Shown: piece after piece, positions 32,648 to 47,200 of the stretch
Numbering within the stretch: the first letter of the stretch is position 1
Layout: each line of letters begins with the position of its first letter
Program-made: the position numbers and the translations under genes
The notes under the pieces: generated by a model
Told to the model about the DNA's origin: nothing
Database searches by the model: none
Seen by the model: the letters and a program-made list of their open reading frames with translations, nothing else
From: Cytophagales bacterium
GTDB lineage: Bacteria; Bacteroidota; Bacteroidia; Cytophagales; Microscillaceae
Direction: 5' to 3'
Length of the DNA stretch: 48,257 bases
NCBI GenBank assembly: GCA_013298075.1
Contig: JAAFJG010000033.1
Coordinates: forward strand, 1-48,257

Positions 32648-34816
32648 ATGAAAAAAATTTTCATATTTGTATTTATTTCTCTTTTGTCTTTCAAAGCAAT
32701 GGCAGACGAAGGAATGTGGCTCTTAATGTTTCTTGGAAAAAACTATGAGCAAATGAAAAAACAAGGGCTAAAACTCAAAGCCGAAGACATTTATAATGTA
32801 AATAAAGCGAGTCTGAAAGATGCCATTATTCAGTTAAGAACCAGCGGACGTGGTTTTTGCACAGGCGAAATCATCTCAAAAGAAGGATTAGTTTTAACCA
32901 ATCACCACTGTGCTTATGATGCGATTCAATCTCATTCTTCTACACAAAACGATAGATTAACAAATGGATTTTGGGCAAAAAGCAAAAATGAAGAATTAGC
33001 AAACGACGGTTTAGAAGCCTCTATTTTGGTAAGAATGGAAGATGTTACGGCAAGAGTTTTGAAAGAACTGAACGATAACATGACCGAAAAAGAACGCACT
33101 AGAAAAGCAAACGAAGTGTTAGCACAAATCAAAAAAGAAACAGAAGACGCAGAAAAAGCAAAAGGAAACGTCAATTACGAAGCAACTGTAAGAGATTTTT
33201 TTGGTGGAAATGAATATTATATGTTGGTGTATGAAGTTTTTAAAGATGTGAGATTAGTGGGCGCACCTCACGAATCAATCGGAAAATTTGGCGGTGATAC
33301 TGACAACTGGATGTGGCCACGTCACACAGGAGATTTTGCGATGTTGAGAATTTATGCAGATAAAAACAACAAATCTGCTAATTATTCAAAAGACAATATG
33401 CCTTTCAAACCTCGTCATCATTTGCCTGTTTCTTTGGGTGGTATCAAAGAAGGTGATTTTTCTATGGTAATGGGCTTTCCTGGTCGTACAGATAGATTTT
33501 TAACTTCTTATGGCGTGAATCAAGTAATTTCTACTATCAATCCTTCAAGAGTAAAATTACGTGATAAACGTTTACAAACTTGGAAAGAAGACATGGATAA
33601 AAGTGCTGATATTCGCCTTCGTTATTCATCAAAATACGCATCTATTGCTAATTATTGGAAATTTTTTCAAGGCGAAGCAATGATTTTGAAACGATTGAAT
33701 ACAGCAGGACAAAAAAAATCATTAGAAAATACTTTTCAAAAATGGGCTGACGCAGACAATACACGCAAAGCAAAATATGGCAATGTATTGACTGATTTAG
33801 ACAAAGCATATACATCAAGAGGGAAATATATTATCCCAAGAGAATACATGAACGAAGGCTTATTTGCTCCCGAAATTGTTACTTTTTCAGTACAATCATT
33901 AGGAGTAATGAATGCCTTAGAAAAAGGACAAGAAGCAGACATCAAAAAACAAATTACTGCCTTCAAAGAAACTTTAAAAGAACATTTTAAAGATTATAAT
34001 ATGTCAACTGACCAAAAAGTAATGGCAAATTTATATGACATATATATGAATGATGTACCATCTGAATTTCACCCTGACGCTGTCAAAGAGGCAAAATCAA
34101 AATATGGCACAATGGCAAAATTTGCAGAAGAATTATTTAAAGAATCAATTTTTAGCAGTCAAGCCAAATTAGAAGCATTTTTAGATAAACCTTCATTAGA
34201 TGTTCTCAAAAATGATGTGGCTCTTAATTTGTTTACAAGCATCAGAAAAGTATCACAAACTTATCCGACTGATTTTATGGAATCATTAGATAAAAATAAT
34301 CGTTTGTTTATTGCAGGGGTACGTGAAATGGACACAAAAAAATTCTATTCTCCCAATGCTAACTCAACTATTCGCCTTACGTATGGCAATGTAGGAAGTT
34401 ATACGGCTCGCGATGCGGTTAAATACAATTTCTTTACGACTTTAGATGGCGTAATGGAAAAAGAAGACAATACAAATCCTGAATTTGTAGTTCCTAAAAA
34501 ATTGCGTGAAGTATATGACAAAAAAGATTTTGGAAGATACGCAGAAAACGGCACTATTCCTTTGGCTTTCATTACTAACAATGATATTACAGGCGGTAAT
34601 TCTGGTAGTCCTGTTATCAATGCCAAAGGTGAAATTATTGGTTGTGCTTTTGATGGAAATTGGGAAGCAATGAGTGGAAATATTGCTTTTGAGCCAAATT
34701 TACAACGTTGTATTTGTGTTGATATTCGTTATGTATTGTTTACGATTGAAAAAGTAGGCGGTGCAAAAAATCTAATCGATGAAATGACGATTGTCAATGA
34801 AAAAAAAGGAAAATAA
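32648..34816 (+). CDS. S46 family dipeptidyl-peptidase, DPP7-like
   Basis: A 722-residue exported serine exopeptidase that releases dipeptides from peptide N-termini for amino-acid use. It has a signal peptide (MKKIFIF then a hydrophobic run to about residue 19). The chymotrypsin-fold triad is visible: His87 in TNHHCAYD, Asp in the DTDNWMWPRHTGDF segment (about 220-235), and Ser652 in GGNSGSP. The specificity position 18 residues after the serine is Gly670 (FDGNWEAM), as in DPP7, which prefers hydrophobic P1 residues; DPP11 has Arg there. The N-terminal-anchoring helical domain lies between. Expected location is the periplasm. It is monocistronic with its own promoter. Confidence 0.93.
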   Translation: MKKIFIFVFISLLSFKAMADEGMWLLMFLGKNYEQMKKQGLKLKAEDIYNVNKASLKDAIIQLRTSGRGFCTGEIISKEGLVLTNHHCAYDAIQSHSSTQNDRLTNGFWAKSKNEELANDGLEASILVRMEDVTARVLKELNDNMTEKERTRKANEVLAQIKKETEDAEKAKGNVNYEATVRDFFGGNEYYMLVYEVFKDVRLVGAPHESIGKFGGDTDNWMWPRHTGDFAMLRIYADKNNKSANYSKDNMPFKPRHHLPVSLGGIKEGDFSMVMGFPGRTDRFLTSYGVNQVISTINPSRVKLRDKRLQTWKEDMDKSADIRLRYSSKYASIANYWKFFQGEAMILKRLNTAGQKKSLENTFQKWADADNTRKAKYGNVLTDLDKAYTSRGKYIIPREYMNEGLFAPEIVTFSVQSLGVMNALEKGQEADIKKQITAFKETLKEHFKDYNMSTDQKVMANLYDIYMNDVPSEFHPDAVKEAKSKYGTMAKFAEELFKESIFSSQAKLEAFLDKPSLDVLKNDVALNLFTSIRKVSQTYPTDFMESLDKNNRLFIAGVREMDTKKFYSPNANSTIRLTYGNVGSYTARDAVKYNFFTTLDGVMEKEDNTNPEFVVPKKLREVYDKKDFGRYAENGTIPLAFITNNDITGGNSGSPVINAKGEIIGCAFDGNWEAMSGNIAFEPNLQRCICVDIRYVLFTIEKVGGAKNLIDEMTIVNEKKGK

Positions 34817-34842
34817 AAAAATATCTTTTATATATTTAATTT

Positions 34843-34934
34843 CCTCACCGCTGGAGAGGGTTAGGGTGGGGCTTACTTTTCAATAAAAAATATTGCCCCA
34901 CCCCAGCCCTCCCCGAAGGTGAGGGAGTTTTTTT
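34843..34934. repeat. GC-rich inverted repeat of REP type
   Basis: CTCACCGCTGGAGAGGG and AGGGTGGGGC face GCCCCACCCCAGCCCT and AGGTGAGGGA across an AT-rich loop, ending in T7. Its GC content is far above the surroundings. It may act as the terminator of the S46 gene, but the sequence looks like a dispersed extragenic palindrome. Confidence 0.75.
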
Positions 34935-34967
34935 AGGTATATTAATTTTTGTTTAAGGACTTTTATC

Positions 34968-35014
34968 AAACCAAAAAAAGACTTGTTTGTAACAATCTTT
35001 TTTTGGTTTTTTTT
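34968..35014 (+). terminator. Hairpin terminator
   Basis: AAACCAAAAAAAGA pairs with TCTTTTTTTGGTTT and is followed by a run of T. It is a second stop for the S46 transcript. Confidence 0.7.
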
Positions 35015-35096
35015 ATTTGATTTTTTTACTATAATGCCTTTTTTGAACGATTATATATTTTTTTGCATTTATAGAACAAAAACTAATTACTTTTCG

Positions 35097-35104
35097 TACC
35101 TTTG
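35097..35104 (+). promoter_or_regulatory. -7 element upstream of the giant adhesin gene
   Basis: TACCTTTG fits TAnnTTTG. No well-spaced -33 element is evident. Confidence 0.5.
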
Positions 35105-35274
35105 TGTAATATATCATAAATAGAGTTTTTTAAATGGTAGCCAAAAATTGACAAAAATCATTAAAAATTCGAGAAAAATCCGTATTAATCCGCTAAATCC
35201 GTGTTATCTGTGTGCTAAAATCTCTTTCATTTAAAAAATACTAATATAAAAACTAATTTTTCGTTAAAATTACT

Positions 35275-38200
35275 ATGCACACACAAACTTCACAAAACAA
35301 TCATTTTTCTAACTATATATCTAAAAATACAATGAAAAACATTATACAATTATTTTCTACATCTTATAATCCAAAAATAACTACTATAAACAAGGTTTTT
35401 GTCATAGGGCTTTTTATGTTTTTTGGAATGTATCAAAGTGTCTGGTCGCAGGTCGCAGGAGATTATCGTTCTAATTTTACTACAATGAATTGGGGTACAG
35501 CGAGTAGTTGGCAAAGGTATAATGGTACTAGTTGGCTTACAGCTACTGTGGTGCCAACTCTTTCTAATAATGTTGAAATTCAAAACAATCATACTGTAAC
35601 ACTTAATGTTGCTGCTCTTTGCAATAATCTCGTGTTGACAGGAACAGGAGGAACCTTAATAGGTGGAACTAATGATTTCACCGTAGCAGGTTCAACTACC
35701 ATAAATGGCTCTTTTCAAGATAATATCGCAGGTGGTACAAATACTTTTCGTTCTTTAACCGTGACGAGTACTGGAAGTTTTACCGCCGCATCAGGCGTAT
35801 CTTCTTTTGTATTTACAGGATCTATAACCAATAATAAAACCTTTAATATCAATGGTTCTAATTATTCGTTTACGACTTCTCCTGTTACTATTACAAACAA
35901 TAGCACTACTACTATGTCTTTTAATACAAGCACAATCGCTAGAATTATTACTAATGTAACTATTGCAGAGGCATCTGGGGGTGGTACAGTCGAATTACTT
36001 GCTGGACTTGGTATCGATATCAATGGAGGCGCTACTTTAATTAATCAGAATGCAAATCAAGGAAGTTCGACCACCACAAATGATATTATTGGTATGGGTT
36101 CGTTTGTCAATGACCCGAATGCCTGTTTGAACTATCTAGGAAATGCTATGCCTGCTGCTACCCTTGCTTCTTTTGATGCATCTGGCACTGGTAGCACTTT
36201 CTGGTATAATGGTTCGGGCAATCACGCTATTCGCCCTGCTACTTATCATACATTGCGAGTAGCCAATTCAAGAACGGTTACATTATCAACATCTATTATG
36301 ATAGTTGGTAATCTTGAACTCTTGAGTAACGCCACTTTTGATGTTGTCAGTTCAGCCAACCAGGTCAATATACAAGGAAATTTAGTGGTTTCTGGTGGTG
36401 CTTCTATTGTGCATAGAAACGGAATTTTTAATTTTACAGGAACGGGGGGAAATACAGCAAATGTTACTACTACTCCTGTAACACTTTTTAATGTCGTGAT
36501 AGATAAAACTACCAATGCAAATGTAGTAATTTTTAATAATCCCATGACAATACAAAATACCTTGACTCTTACCAGCGGTATCGTATCTTTGGGCAGTGGT
36601 GCAAATTTGACTTTATCAAATGCAGCTGTAGCATCTCAAATATCACCTGCCACTCCAACTAATGCCTCTTACGTAATAAGCAATCTGAATACTTCTTACC
36701 TTATCAGAAATAATCTATTCTCAGGAAACGATTATATTTTTCCTGTAGGTCGAAATGCAGGAAGTTATAATCCTGTTACAATACGAGTGAATACTACTGG
36801 CACTAACGTATCAGTACGTGCTTATCCAACAGGCACACCTACTCTCCCAATTAGTGCTAACAATCTAAATGTTCAATGGGGAGTAGTGGGTAGCATAACT
36901 TGTACAATAACTAATATCGTACTCAATTGGACTGCTTCCAACGTAACAGGTACTATTACAAATGCAAGTTTGGCTAGTCATGATGGTAGCTGGTTAAATC
37001 TTGGTGGAACTCCTACTTTAACCTCTATCAACACCAACCCTAATGCTACTTTGATAGCAACCACAGAGCGTATTTTTACTGTTTATAAAACAGCACAAAC
37101 CATTGCTTCATCGCAAAATGGTGATTGGAATCTTACGACTACTTGGGTAGGTGGCATAATACCACAAATAAATGATAATGTAAATATTTTACATAACGTG
37201 AATATTCCTGCAAGTACTATTGTCAATGCAGGTATTATTACCATAGGTAGTTCAGGGCAAGCACGTACTTTGACTATTGCAGACGCTACGGTGAACTTTA
37301 TAGCCAACACGGTGAATGTAAATTTTGGAAGTATATTCAACGTAAATACAGATAATCCTACTATTGCCGCACTCAATAGCAACGGACAACAAATAAATAC
37401 TTTTCGTATGTCCTCTGCGAGTGGTGCGAGTAATATTACAGATGCTACCAATTTTAGAAATGCCAATGCTACTAATAATACATTAGTTATATTTGATGGA
37501 GGAGGCACTTATTCTATTCCTACTAATTTTGGTAATACAGGAGCAGGCTATCCTGATGTACAAATAAACGGAGGGACAAAAAACCTTCCTGATAGTGATT
37601 TTACCTGTAAAAATTTAACGGTAACTGCAGGAATTTTAAATAGTGCGGTTTCTACTGCTCGAACTTTAACTATTGGTGGAAACTTACAAGTTAATTCAGG
37701 AACCACTTTTAATTCGGGACAGCATAACGTTATTAATGTAGCAAATAGTTTGGCGGTCAGTGGTATATTTACTATTCCAAGTACAAGTACATTTAATTTT
37801 ATAGCAGGAACTACAAGCGTTACTATTTCAGGCACTACAAATCCTATTCAATTACCCAACACTGTAACCGTTGCAATAGGAAAAACGGTAAGTATCAATA
37901 CTGGAAGTATAGTTGCTATGTCGGGTAGTTTAACTTTAAATAATAATGCCAATTTTACAAATAATGGTACACTTAGTTTAACAGGGGCATTGACAGGTAA
38001 TTTAGCTAATACATTTACCAATGCAACGAATGCTACTTTTAATTATGTAAGTAGTAGTACTCCTATCTTAACAAGTGGAACTTTTTCGGTGTTTGCCGTC
38101 GGAAATACTGTGAATTATAGTGGTGCTAACCAAAGTATAGTAGGAGGCAGTTACTATAATTTAAGTTTTTCAGGTTCTGGAACTAAATCACTGATAGGGA

Positions 38201-41200
38201 CTATCAATGTAGCAGGTGATTGGAGTAGATCTGGTACGGCTACCTTTGCAGTAGGTACAGGTAATGTTGTTTTGAATGGCACAACTACTCAAAATATTAT
38301 TGGGACAACTAATTTCAATAATTTGACTATCTCTAATACGAGTGCAGGCGGAGTAGATGTAGGCACAAGCGCAGTTACAGGGACAGGTATCCTAACTTTA
38401 GGTGCAAATTCCTTATTAAGAGTGGGCGGATTAAATAACTTTCCATCGTTTCCTCTCGGAAATATCACTTTTATAGGAAGTTCTATGGTAGAGTATTATG
38501 CCTTGGCTGATCAAAATATTTCGTTAGCAAATTATAGCAATCTAACTCTTTCGGGTAGTGGTAATAAAAATTTGTTGAGCGGCATTGCAGTTCAAAATTT
38601 AGCAGTCAATGGTGTAAATACAATCATGCTTTTTGGGGGTACCGTCCGAACTGCAACTGTAAGTGGCAATCTCTCAGGAAGTGGAACAATAAACTTGTCA
38701 GGTGCCGCACACAATTTGATTTTAAATGGAGTAAATAATGCTATTGATAAACTTACAACAGATGGTAATAACTCTGTAGTAAATTATAACAGAGCAGGTG
38801 ACCAACAAGTTTTTGCTTCTGTTAATTATAGAACTTTACAAATAGGCAATACTGGAATTAAAACCATACAAGGAAATACCACTGCTCAGGGACTTGCGTT
38901 CATTGTAGGTACAGCCAAATTAGCACTAGGAACAACCTCTAACTTGATTGTAACAACTTCAATTATAGGTTTTAATAATACAAAATATATTATTACCAAT
39001 GGTTCAGGCATGTTAACGGCAAGTTATACCACTGGAACAGCACAAACTTTTCCTATTGGTCGTTCTAATACAAGTTATGACCCTATTAATTTTGCTGCTT
39101 CAGCTCCTACAGATATTTACTATTTCAGAGTAGCAAGCCCAAATACGAATGGAATGCAAAATGTTTCGGGTATGGCGTATGCTAATGCAGTATGGGAAGT
39201 ATCCTCAAATAATTCACAAAATTTCAACGTTGGTGGAATGTCTTTTAATTGGGGAAGTGCTACGGGGACTATAAACACTTCTGCAGTTTTACGTTCAGGT
39301 ACAGGATTTCTTGTCCCTAATTTAGGTACTTGGATTTCGGGAACGTCCATTACTAATAGTACTACTATTACTACAAATACTACTACTACTCAGTTTGGGG
39401 TATTTGTACCTTTGGCAGGGACTACTTATTATAGTCGCAAAGTAGGTGCAATCGGTAATATACCAACTTCTAATTTCAATTCAAATGACACTTGGACTAT
39501 TCTATCTAATGGACTTGGAAACCAAACAGGTACGACACCTTTATCTACAGACAACTTTGTAATTTCAGATGGAACAACCGTAAACTTTACTGCCAATTTG
39601 CAACTAACAAACAGTGGTATAAATAGTTTACAAATAAATGGTACTTTAAATTTCAATACTTTTACAGGTCAAGCTGTAGCTAGTTTACAAGGCAATGGAA
39701 GAATGCGATTTAGTACTACCTCGTTTACTACGATTGTTTTACCTTCCGTTACTAATGATAATTTTACTAATCAAACGGGATCAACCATTGAATTTTATGG
39801 TAATACTGATTATGAAATTCCTATAATTAATTTATTTGGAATAGCAGGGAATAACAGCTATCCAAATTTAGAAATTAATATGTTGGCTAATCAGCTCCGA
39901 TTACCTCCTGGAACTGGTACTTGTACAGTCAATCAAAATTTTAAAATTATAAGTAGTATTTTTGATGTTATGGAAAATAATTTTATAGTAAATGGAACAA
40001 CTAATATAGCAGGTACTTTCAGTGATGGTAATGCGTCAGGCACAAATACTTTTAATGGTTTAGTAACGCTTGACTCAGGAGGTACATTATTCTCTGGTGT
40101 TGTTTCTACCTATAATTTTGGGGGTGGTATTACAAACAATAGCACAAATTCTTTTTCTATTGCTAATAGTAATAGTAATTTTACGGCTAACCAATCGCTT
40201 ACTGCTAATGGTGCGCTCATTATTTTGGGCAATGTAAATGTAAATACTTTTACAATTACAAATGCTACAGGAACAGGTTCCATAAAAACTATTAATATAG
40301 GAGGAAATTTGACAGGCACAGGCACATGGTTGCAAGGAGCAGACACTAAATTAAATTATGCAGGGGCAGTTTTTGGTTGTAATCTTAATGCCACTGCCAT
40401 AGGAAATATAGTAAGTTATGATGGTGGAAACCAAACTATTTTGAGTAATGTCGCTGGACAAACTTACTTTGATATTATACTCGCTGGTAGTTCTGGTACA
40501 AAAACGTTTGGAAGTGATATTAATGTTCTTAGGAATTGGACAACCTCTAATGGTCTCACAGTTACTCCAACTGGTAGCACCGTTACCTTCAATGGTACAA
40601 TTGCTCAAAGCATTAACGGTTCTGGAACTTCTACCTTTCATAATTTAATACTCAATAATAATTCAGGGCTTACCTTAAGCAGTGCAGTTACCGTTCAAAA
40701 TATTTTTACACTTAGTTTAGGTATTTTAGATTTAGGACAGAATAATTTGATTTTAACTAATAATATAATTGATGACCAGTTATTAGGTTCGCCATTTACC
40801 GATGCAAATCACATAAAAACTATAGGACTTAGTGGTGGGAATTTGATTAGATTTGGTATAGGTACAGGATTAAACGTTATTTTTCCTGTGGGAGATGGTA
40901 CAAAAATACAAGCGATACAAATAGCAGATATCAATAATACTTCGGTTCGTTTTGGCAGTCCAAGCCTAACCATACCTAATGGAGGTTTAGGTTCTTGGTA
41001 TATAAATAGTGGTTTAAATCCTATAGGAATAATTACTCTACTCAATCCGCAAGGAAGTCTTGGTACTAATCCATCTATCTACAATTGGACTTCTACACCT
41101 GCATGGGTAAGTTCAGGTACTACCAATTTTACTTCGCCTAATTATAGCCTAACAACAAATTTAACAAATGGTGAATTTTCTTTGTTTACTCCCTCAACTT

Positions 41201-44200
41201 ACACCTCCATACAAAACGGAGCTTGGAACATCAGTAGTACTTGGGACTTGGGTACAGTACCAAATTTATCAACAGATAATATAGTAATTAGCGCAGGGCA
41301 TACAATAGACATAACTGGTCTTCCATATACTATCAATAACCTCACTATTCAATCAGGAGGAATCTTAGATATTTCAGCAGATGGAGGACTAACGGTTAGT
41401 GGTACTTTCAATGCACCCGCAGGCAATAGCACTATTAAAATAGGGGCTGAAATATCTATACCTACTATTGCGATATTAGGAACTTATAATAATACAAATA
41501 AAGTAGTGTTTTATGGAACAGTAGGCTATGCTATTCGTCAATATTTATCACTTGATAATAAAAACTTCCAAAATGTAGAAATAGAAGGGACAAACATAAG
41601 TTATTCAGGCAATGGAACAACGATAGATAATAATTTTACAGTCTTGACTGGAGGCTCTTTTCAATTGGGGCAAGATGGTATGGTAATTAATGGTAATCTT
41701 TCTGTAGTTGGTACTTTTGATTCTTATAATGCGGTTCTTACTGTGAATGGTACAACTACTATAAACGGAAATTTTACAGATACAGATCCAATAGGCACAA
41801 ATACTTTTAATGGAAACATAATAATAGGTACTGCTGGGATATTTAATAGTAATAGTCCTGTAGTTATAGGTCTAAATCTTATAAATATTAGCAATACAAA
41901 TTCTATTCCTATGCAATTTAATTCATCTTTTACCAGAAATTTAAGTTCTTCTATTTTGAATTTTCAAGGAGACATGGATTTCTCAGGTTTATTTAAAGTA
42001 ATAGGTTTAGGCTTAACAAATATCAATTTTAATGGAGCAACAAATACATATAATTTTAATGCTTTATCGCCTTCTTCTATGGATATAGATGACATTACAA
42101 TTAACAACAATGCGACCATCAAAGTAATATCAAATGTAACTACAAGTGATGGCGCTAATTTTAATAATAATAATGTTCTAAATATAGGCGGCTCTTTTAA
42201 TGCTACTTTAAATGCTACTAATTCTGGAAATACAGTAACCTATAACGGTGCTGGTTCTCAAGATATACTTGCAACTACTTATAATCACCTTATTTTATCG
42301 GGTACAGGTACAAAAACTGCAGCAGGTAATATAAGTATCAATGGAGATTTTACGAATAATTTAGGAAATAATTTTATAACAAACACAAATAATGTTACTT
42401 TTTCAGGGACAAGTCCACAAAATATCACAGGAACTACAACTTTTTATGATTTAACTATCAACCAAATTAATCCAAGTATAGTAACTTTACAAAATTTAAG
42501 CCCCATGACTGTTTCTAATGCCTTAACCCTCACGTTGGGTAGATTACAATTAGGAGCGAATAACCTCATATATCAAGGAACAGAACTAAATCTTACTTAT
42601 CCTGGCGGCTGGATAGAAACCAATGGGACAGGTATATTTAAAAGAAGTATAAATAGTACAGGCGCATTTAATTTTCCTGTGGGAAATGCTACTTCACTCA
42701 AAAATATTCAATTATCAACCGTTAACAATACAGGAGTTAGATATATAGATAATCCTACCAATCCTATAATTCCATCGGTATTATACACAACAAACGGATT
42801 AAATGCTACATGGGAAATCACAGGCGGTGTTATTGTTTCTACGGTACGAATAGACAACCCAGGCGGAAATACTAATGCCACTTCTGTTATTAGGCGTTGG
42901 AATGGTACTAATTGGGGTATTATTCCGACCACATTTAATTCTCTGAATTATCAAACAAATCCTTCTGTAGGATTAGGACCCACTGAAAATTTTGCAGTGT
43001 TATTGAATTGTCCTGTGATTACACTAAATTCTATACCTGCTGCTATCATTAATATAGCCTATAACCAAACAATCACAGCCACAGGAGGACTAGCACCTTA
43101 TACGTATGCATTTACGACAGGTACATTACCTATAGGTATTACTTTCAATACCTCTACAGGTGTATTATCAGGTACATCTACTATGGCTGGAACATATAAT
43201 TTTACGATAACCGCTACAGATGCCAATGGTTGTATAGGTTCACAAGCCTATACATTAGTAATTGTTCCCACACAACCACTCGGAAATAAAGGAGTATATT
43301 TTGATGGTGTGAATGATCAGATTTCTATCACACAAAATGCAGATTTGGATTTTGGTGGTGGGAGTACTTATACATTTGAAAGTTGGGTAAAAATTCCAAA
43401 TTATGCCTTTTATAATATTGCAAGTAAAAGCAGAGGCGGAACTTGTTCGGGAGGTTTTCAATATGAGAGTTATATATCGATAGGCTCAAGTGGTGAGATT
43501 GGTTTTTTTACTAATGTTTTTAATGCAATAGGTTGGCATTCAGCAGTAACGAATAATGGGGTGGTAGTTCCTAACAAATGGGTGCATATAGCTTGTACAT
43601 ATAATGGAGGCACTAAAGAAATTTATGTCAATGGTGTTTTACAATCACTTATTCCTATTACGGGGAGTCCGTCTGTTTCGGGTATAGGTTGCAATACACC
43701 ATGGCGAATTGGTGGAGAAGGTGGAATACCTGGTAATGGTAATGGGTATATGAAAGGACAAATGGATGAAGTTCGTATTTTTAATACTATGCGAACTCAG
43801 TCTCAAATCCAAACCGACATGGCAACCACAACACCCAACGGAGCAATAGGCTATTGGAATCTTGACCAAAGTACAGGTACAACCGCCAATGATATAGCAG
43901 GCTCAAATAATGGTACGTTACAAAATGGTGCTTTATGGGCTTTACGTGTAACAGATGATACAGACAACGGCGGTGCAGGTTTAGGTTCGTTGCGTCAGGC
44001 TATCAATGAAGCCAATACAGATACTGATAACGATTATATTGATTTTAGTATTCAACAAAGCAATGCAGCAACGGTGAGTATAATATTACCAAGTTCAGAA
44101 TTACCTAATATTACACAACCTATATTTATTGATGGTTTGTCAGCTTTTGGTAGTGATGATACAAATTTACGGGTAGATATAAATGCTACAGGCAGAACGA

Positions 44201-47200
44201 ATGCGATTAATATTGTTGGTGCTAATGCCAATAACTCAATGATAAAAGGTTTGATATTGCGTAATGCCACCAATGGTATTACAATAAATAATACTATACA
44301 AAATAAAATTTCTCAAAATAGTATTTTTGGTAATATAACTGCAGGTATTAATTTGATAAACAATGGAAACAACAATAAATCTATTCCTATTATAAACACA
44401 GCAACTACTACTTTAATCACAGGTACGTGTCAAGTAGGTGATGTCATAGAAGTTTTTGAAAATAATAACGGAGAAAATCAAGGCAGATCATATTTAGGAA
44501 TTGGTATTGTAACAGGCACAAACTGGACGTATAGTGGTACTTTTACGATTGGTAAAACCATTACAGCCACCGCTACAGACATAACAAATGGAACTTCTCA
44601 ATTTTCTATTGGAAAAAATATTGCATTCAATACAGCCAATGTTACAACTGCTACTAATGTAACTACTACAAGTTTTACGGCGAATTGGATAAATCCAACA
44701 CCTGCACCACCATTTTATATTTTGCAAATATCTACTGATAATTTTTCAACAGTTACAAACAGTTACAATAATATAAGTAATACAGTAACTTCGCAACTTA
44801 TTACAGGATTATCTCTCAATCAAGTATATCAATATCGATTAGTTTCTTCTATAGATGGAACTACTCCTTCTTCCTCTATTTCTAACATCAAAATATTTTC
44901 TACTTCATTACCTGCAGGAAGTGGCAATGCACTGACATTCGCAGGAACAAGATATGTGAGAGTAAATAATAATCCTGCCCTAAATGTAGGTGGAAGAATG
45001 ACTTTTGAGGCCTGGATAAAACCAAATTCATTAACCACTGTTCAAACAATAGCAGCCAAAGGGATTAATGGACAAAATCAAGATTTTGAGGTTTATCTAA
45101 CAAATACTATATTAGAGGTACGCATCAATGGTGATAGCCAATATGCAGCAAAAGGTTCTTTTTCTCTAGCTCCAAATATATGGCAACATATTGCTTTTAC
45201 TTATGATAATACTTTGAGTAATGCCAATCTAAAACTATACTTGAATGGCGTTTTAGACGCAGGAGTTCAATATAAAGTAAATAATATATTTCCTTCAGTT
45301 TCACCATATACAACTTTGGTTGGTAATGCGTATAATTTAGATATTGGTCTTTTTGCACAACAAGGCTTAATTTCACCATTTATTGGGGATATTGACGAAG
45401 TTCGTATTTACAATACTGCAAAAGATATTACCGCTATTCGTACTGATATGTGTAAAAAACTCATAGGTAACGAAGCAGGTCTAATCGTAAATTTTAGATT
45501 TGATGAACCTAATATCACCGCTTCGATGACAGAAAATAGAGCAATAGGAGCAAATTTTGATGCCACAATCCTAAGTGCTACCTCAACTCTTTCAGGAGCT
45601 GCCTTGGGTGATATTTCTACTAATGTATATAACTCAGGAACTTCAATCTCTCTAACAGACACAGATACATTTACTGCAAATGGATTTACATTAGCTCCTG
45701 GACAGGGTATTCAAATATACAAAGTAAAACAGATACCTAATAATATTGCCACACCAACAGATATGACAGGTTTAGAAACAAGTCGTTATTTTGGCGTATT
45801 TCCAATAGGAGTTACTAATTATAATGCTGCTTATGATTATACAAGTAATACAAATATTCCTAATGCTAATTTGATTTCTTTAGCAACACGCAATAATAAT
45901 ATAGGAAATTGGAATTGGGAAAGTACGACGTTGAATAATGCAACCTCTAAAATAATGAATGCAGGCGGAAATAGCACTCAAAAAGAATTTATTGCAGGAT
46001 TTATCGCTGATCCTTTATTGGTTACATCTAATACTAATTTCAATGTCCCTGGAAGTTTGCGTTATGCTATTAATTTTGCTAATAATAACGGAAATGGTTC
46101 TAATGTAGATAATATTACTTTCTCTGGTGATTTTATTATTGTAACTACTTCTTTATTGATACAATCTCCAACCAATATAAATGGGGAAACAAAAAATATT
46201 ATTATAAATCCCCTCAATCCAACAATTTCTGAGGCTTTTAGAGTATCTTCTAATAATTGTACTATTCAAAATCTCACCATTCAGGGTTTTCAAAATCAAG
46301 GAATAAATGTAATTGGTTTAAATAATAGCAATAAAATTTCAAAAGTACTAATGAGCTGTAATGGAGTGAAAGGAATACAACTAAATGGTACTGCAAATAA
46401 TAATAAATCTGTTCCAATTATCAATTCTTGTGCTTTGACTACTCAAATCACAGGGACAGGCGTAAATGGAGAGGTAATAGAATTATTTAAAATGAATAAT
46501 AGTGCTTGTAATACTAATTTCAATCCACAAGGAAAAGTATTTTTAGGAACAGCAACGGTTTCAGGTGGAACTTGGACTATCAATTCTCCTTTTGATGCAG
46601 GTGCTATCTTAATAGCTGGTGATTATGTAGTGGCTACTGCTACCAATACTACTAATAATACTTCTGAATTTAGTGCGAGGATACAAGTAGTAGTACAACC
46701 AACTCCACCATCTATTACAAATGGAGTTTCACAAGCATTTTGCGTAAATACAAATGCTAACACAGCTTTACCAGCTACAGGTATTGGTACAATTCGTTGG
46801 TATATTGATGCATTATTAACAACACAAGTTGCAATAGGAGCAAATCCAAGTCTTTCTAATTTAGGAATTTCTACTACTAATGCTGGTAGTTTTACAAGAT
46901 ATGTGATTAGTGATAATAATTGTAAAAGTACTGCTACAGAACTAAATATTACAATAAATCCATTACCAACACCAAATATTTCAGGAAACCAAACAGTCTG
47001 TGCCTCATCAAATCAAGTTTATTCTTTAGCTAATATTAATGTAGGAAGTACTTATAATTGGACAATTACAGGAGGAACGCCAGCCACATCTACAGGAAAT
47101 TCTATTTCTGTTGATTGGGGAACAGGTACTGCAGGAACAATTAGTATTATAGAAACCAATGCAAATGGCTGCGTTTCAAGTCCTATTGCAACCAATATAA

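Larger units (their letters stand above)
34935..35274. other. Leader region of the giant surface-protein gene
   Basis: No gene. It holds a second hairpin with T run (34968-35014), a -7 box TACCTTTG (35097-35104) and a stretch at 35160-35215 with recurring ATCCG motifs (AATCCGTATTAATCCG, then AAATCCGTGTTATCTGTG), a type of sequence that looks like an extragenic repeat. If the box is used, the mRNA leader is about 165 nt long. Confidence 0.6.

Noticed and set aside
35350-45662. Many minus-strand frames opposite the giant adhesin
   Set aside because: They are mirror frames of a Thr/Asn/Gly-rich repeat protein; the plus frame is open throughout, with clear domains.
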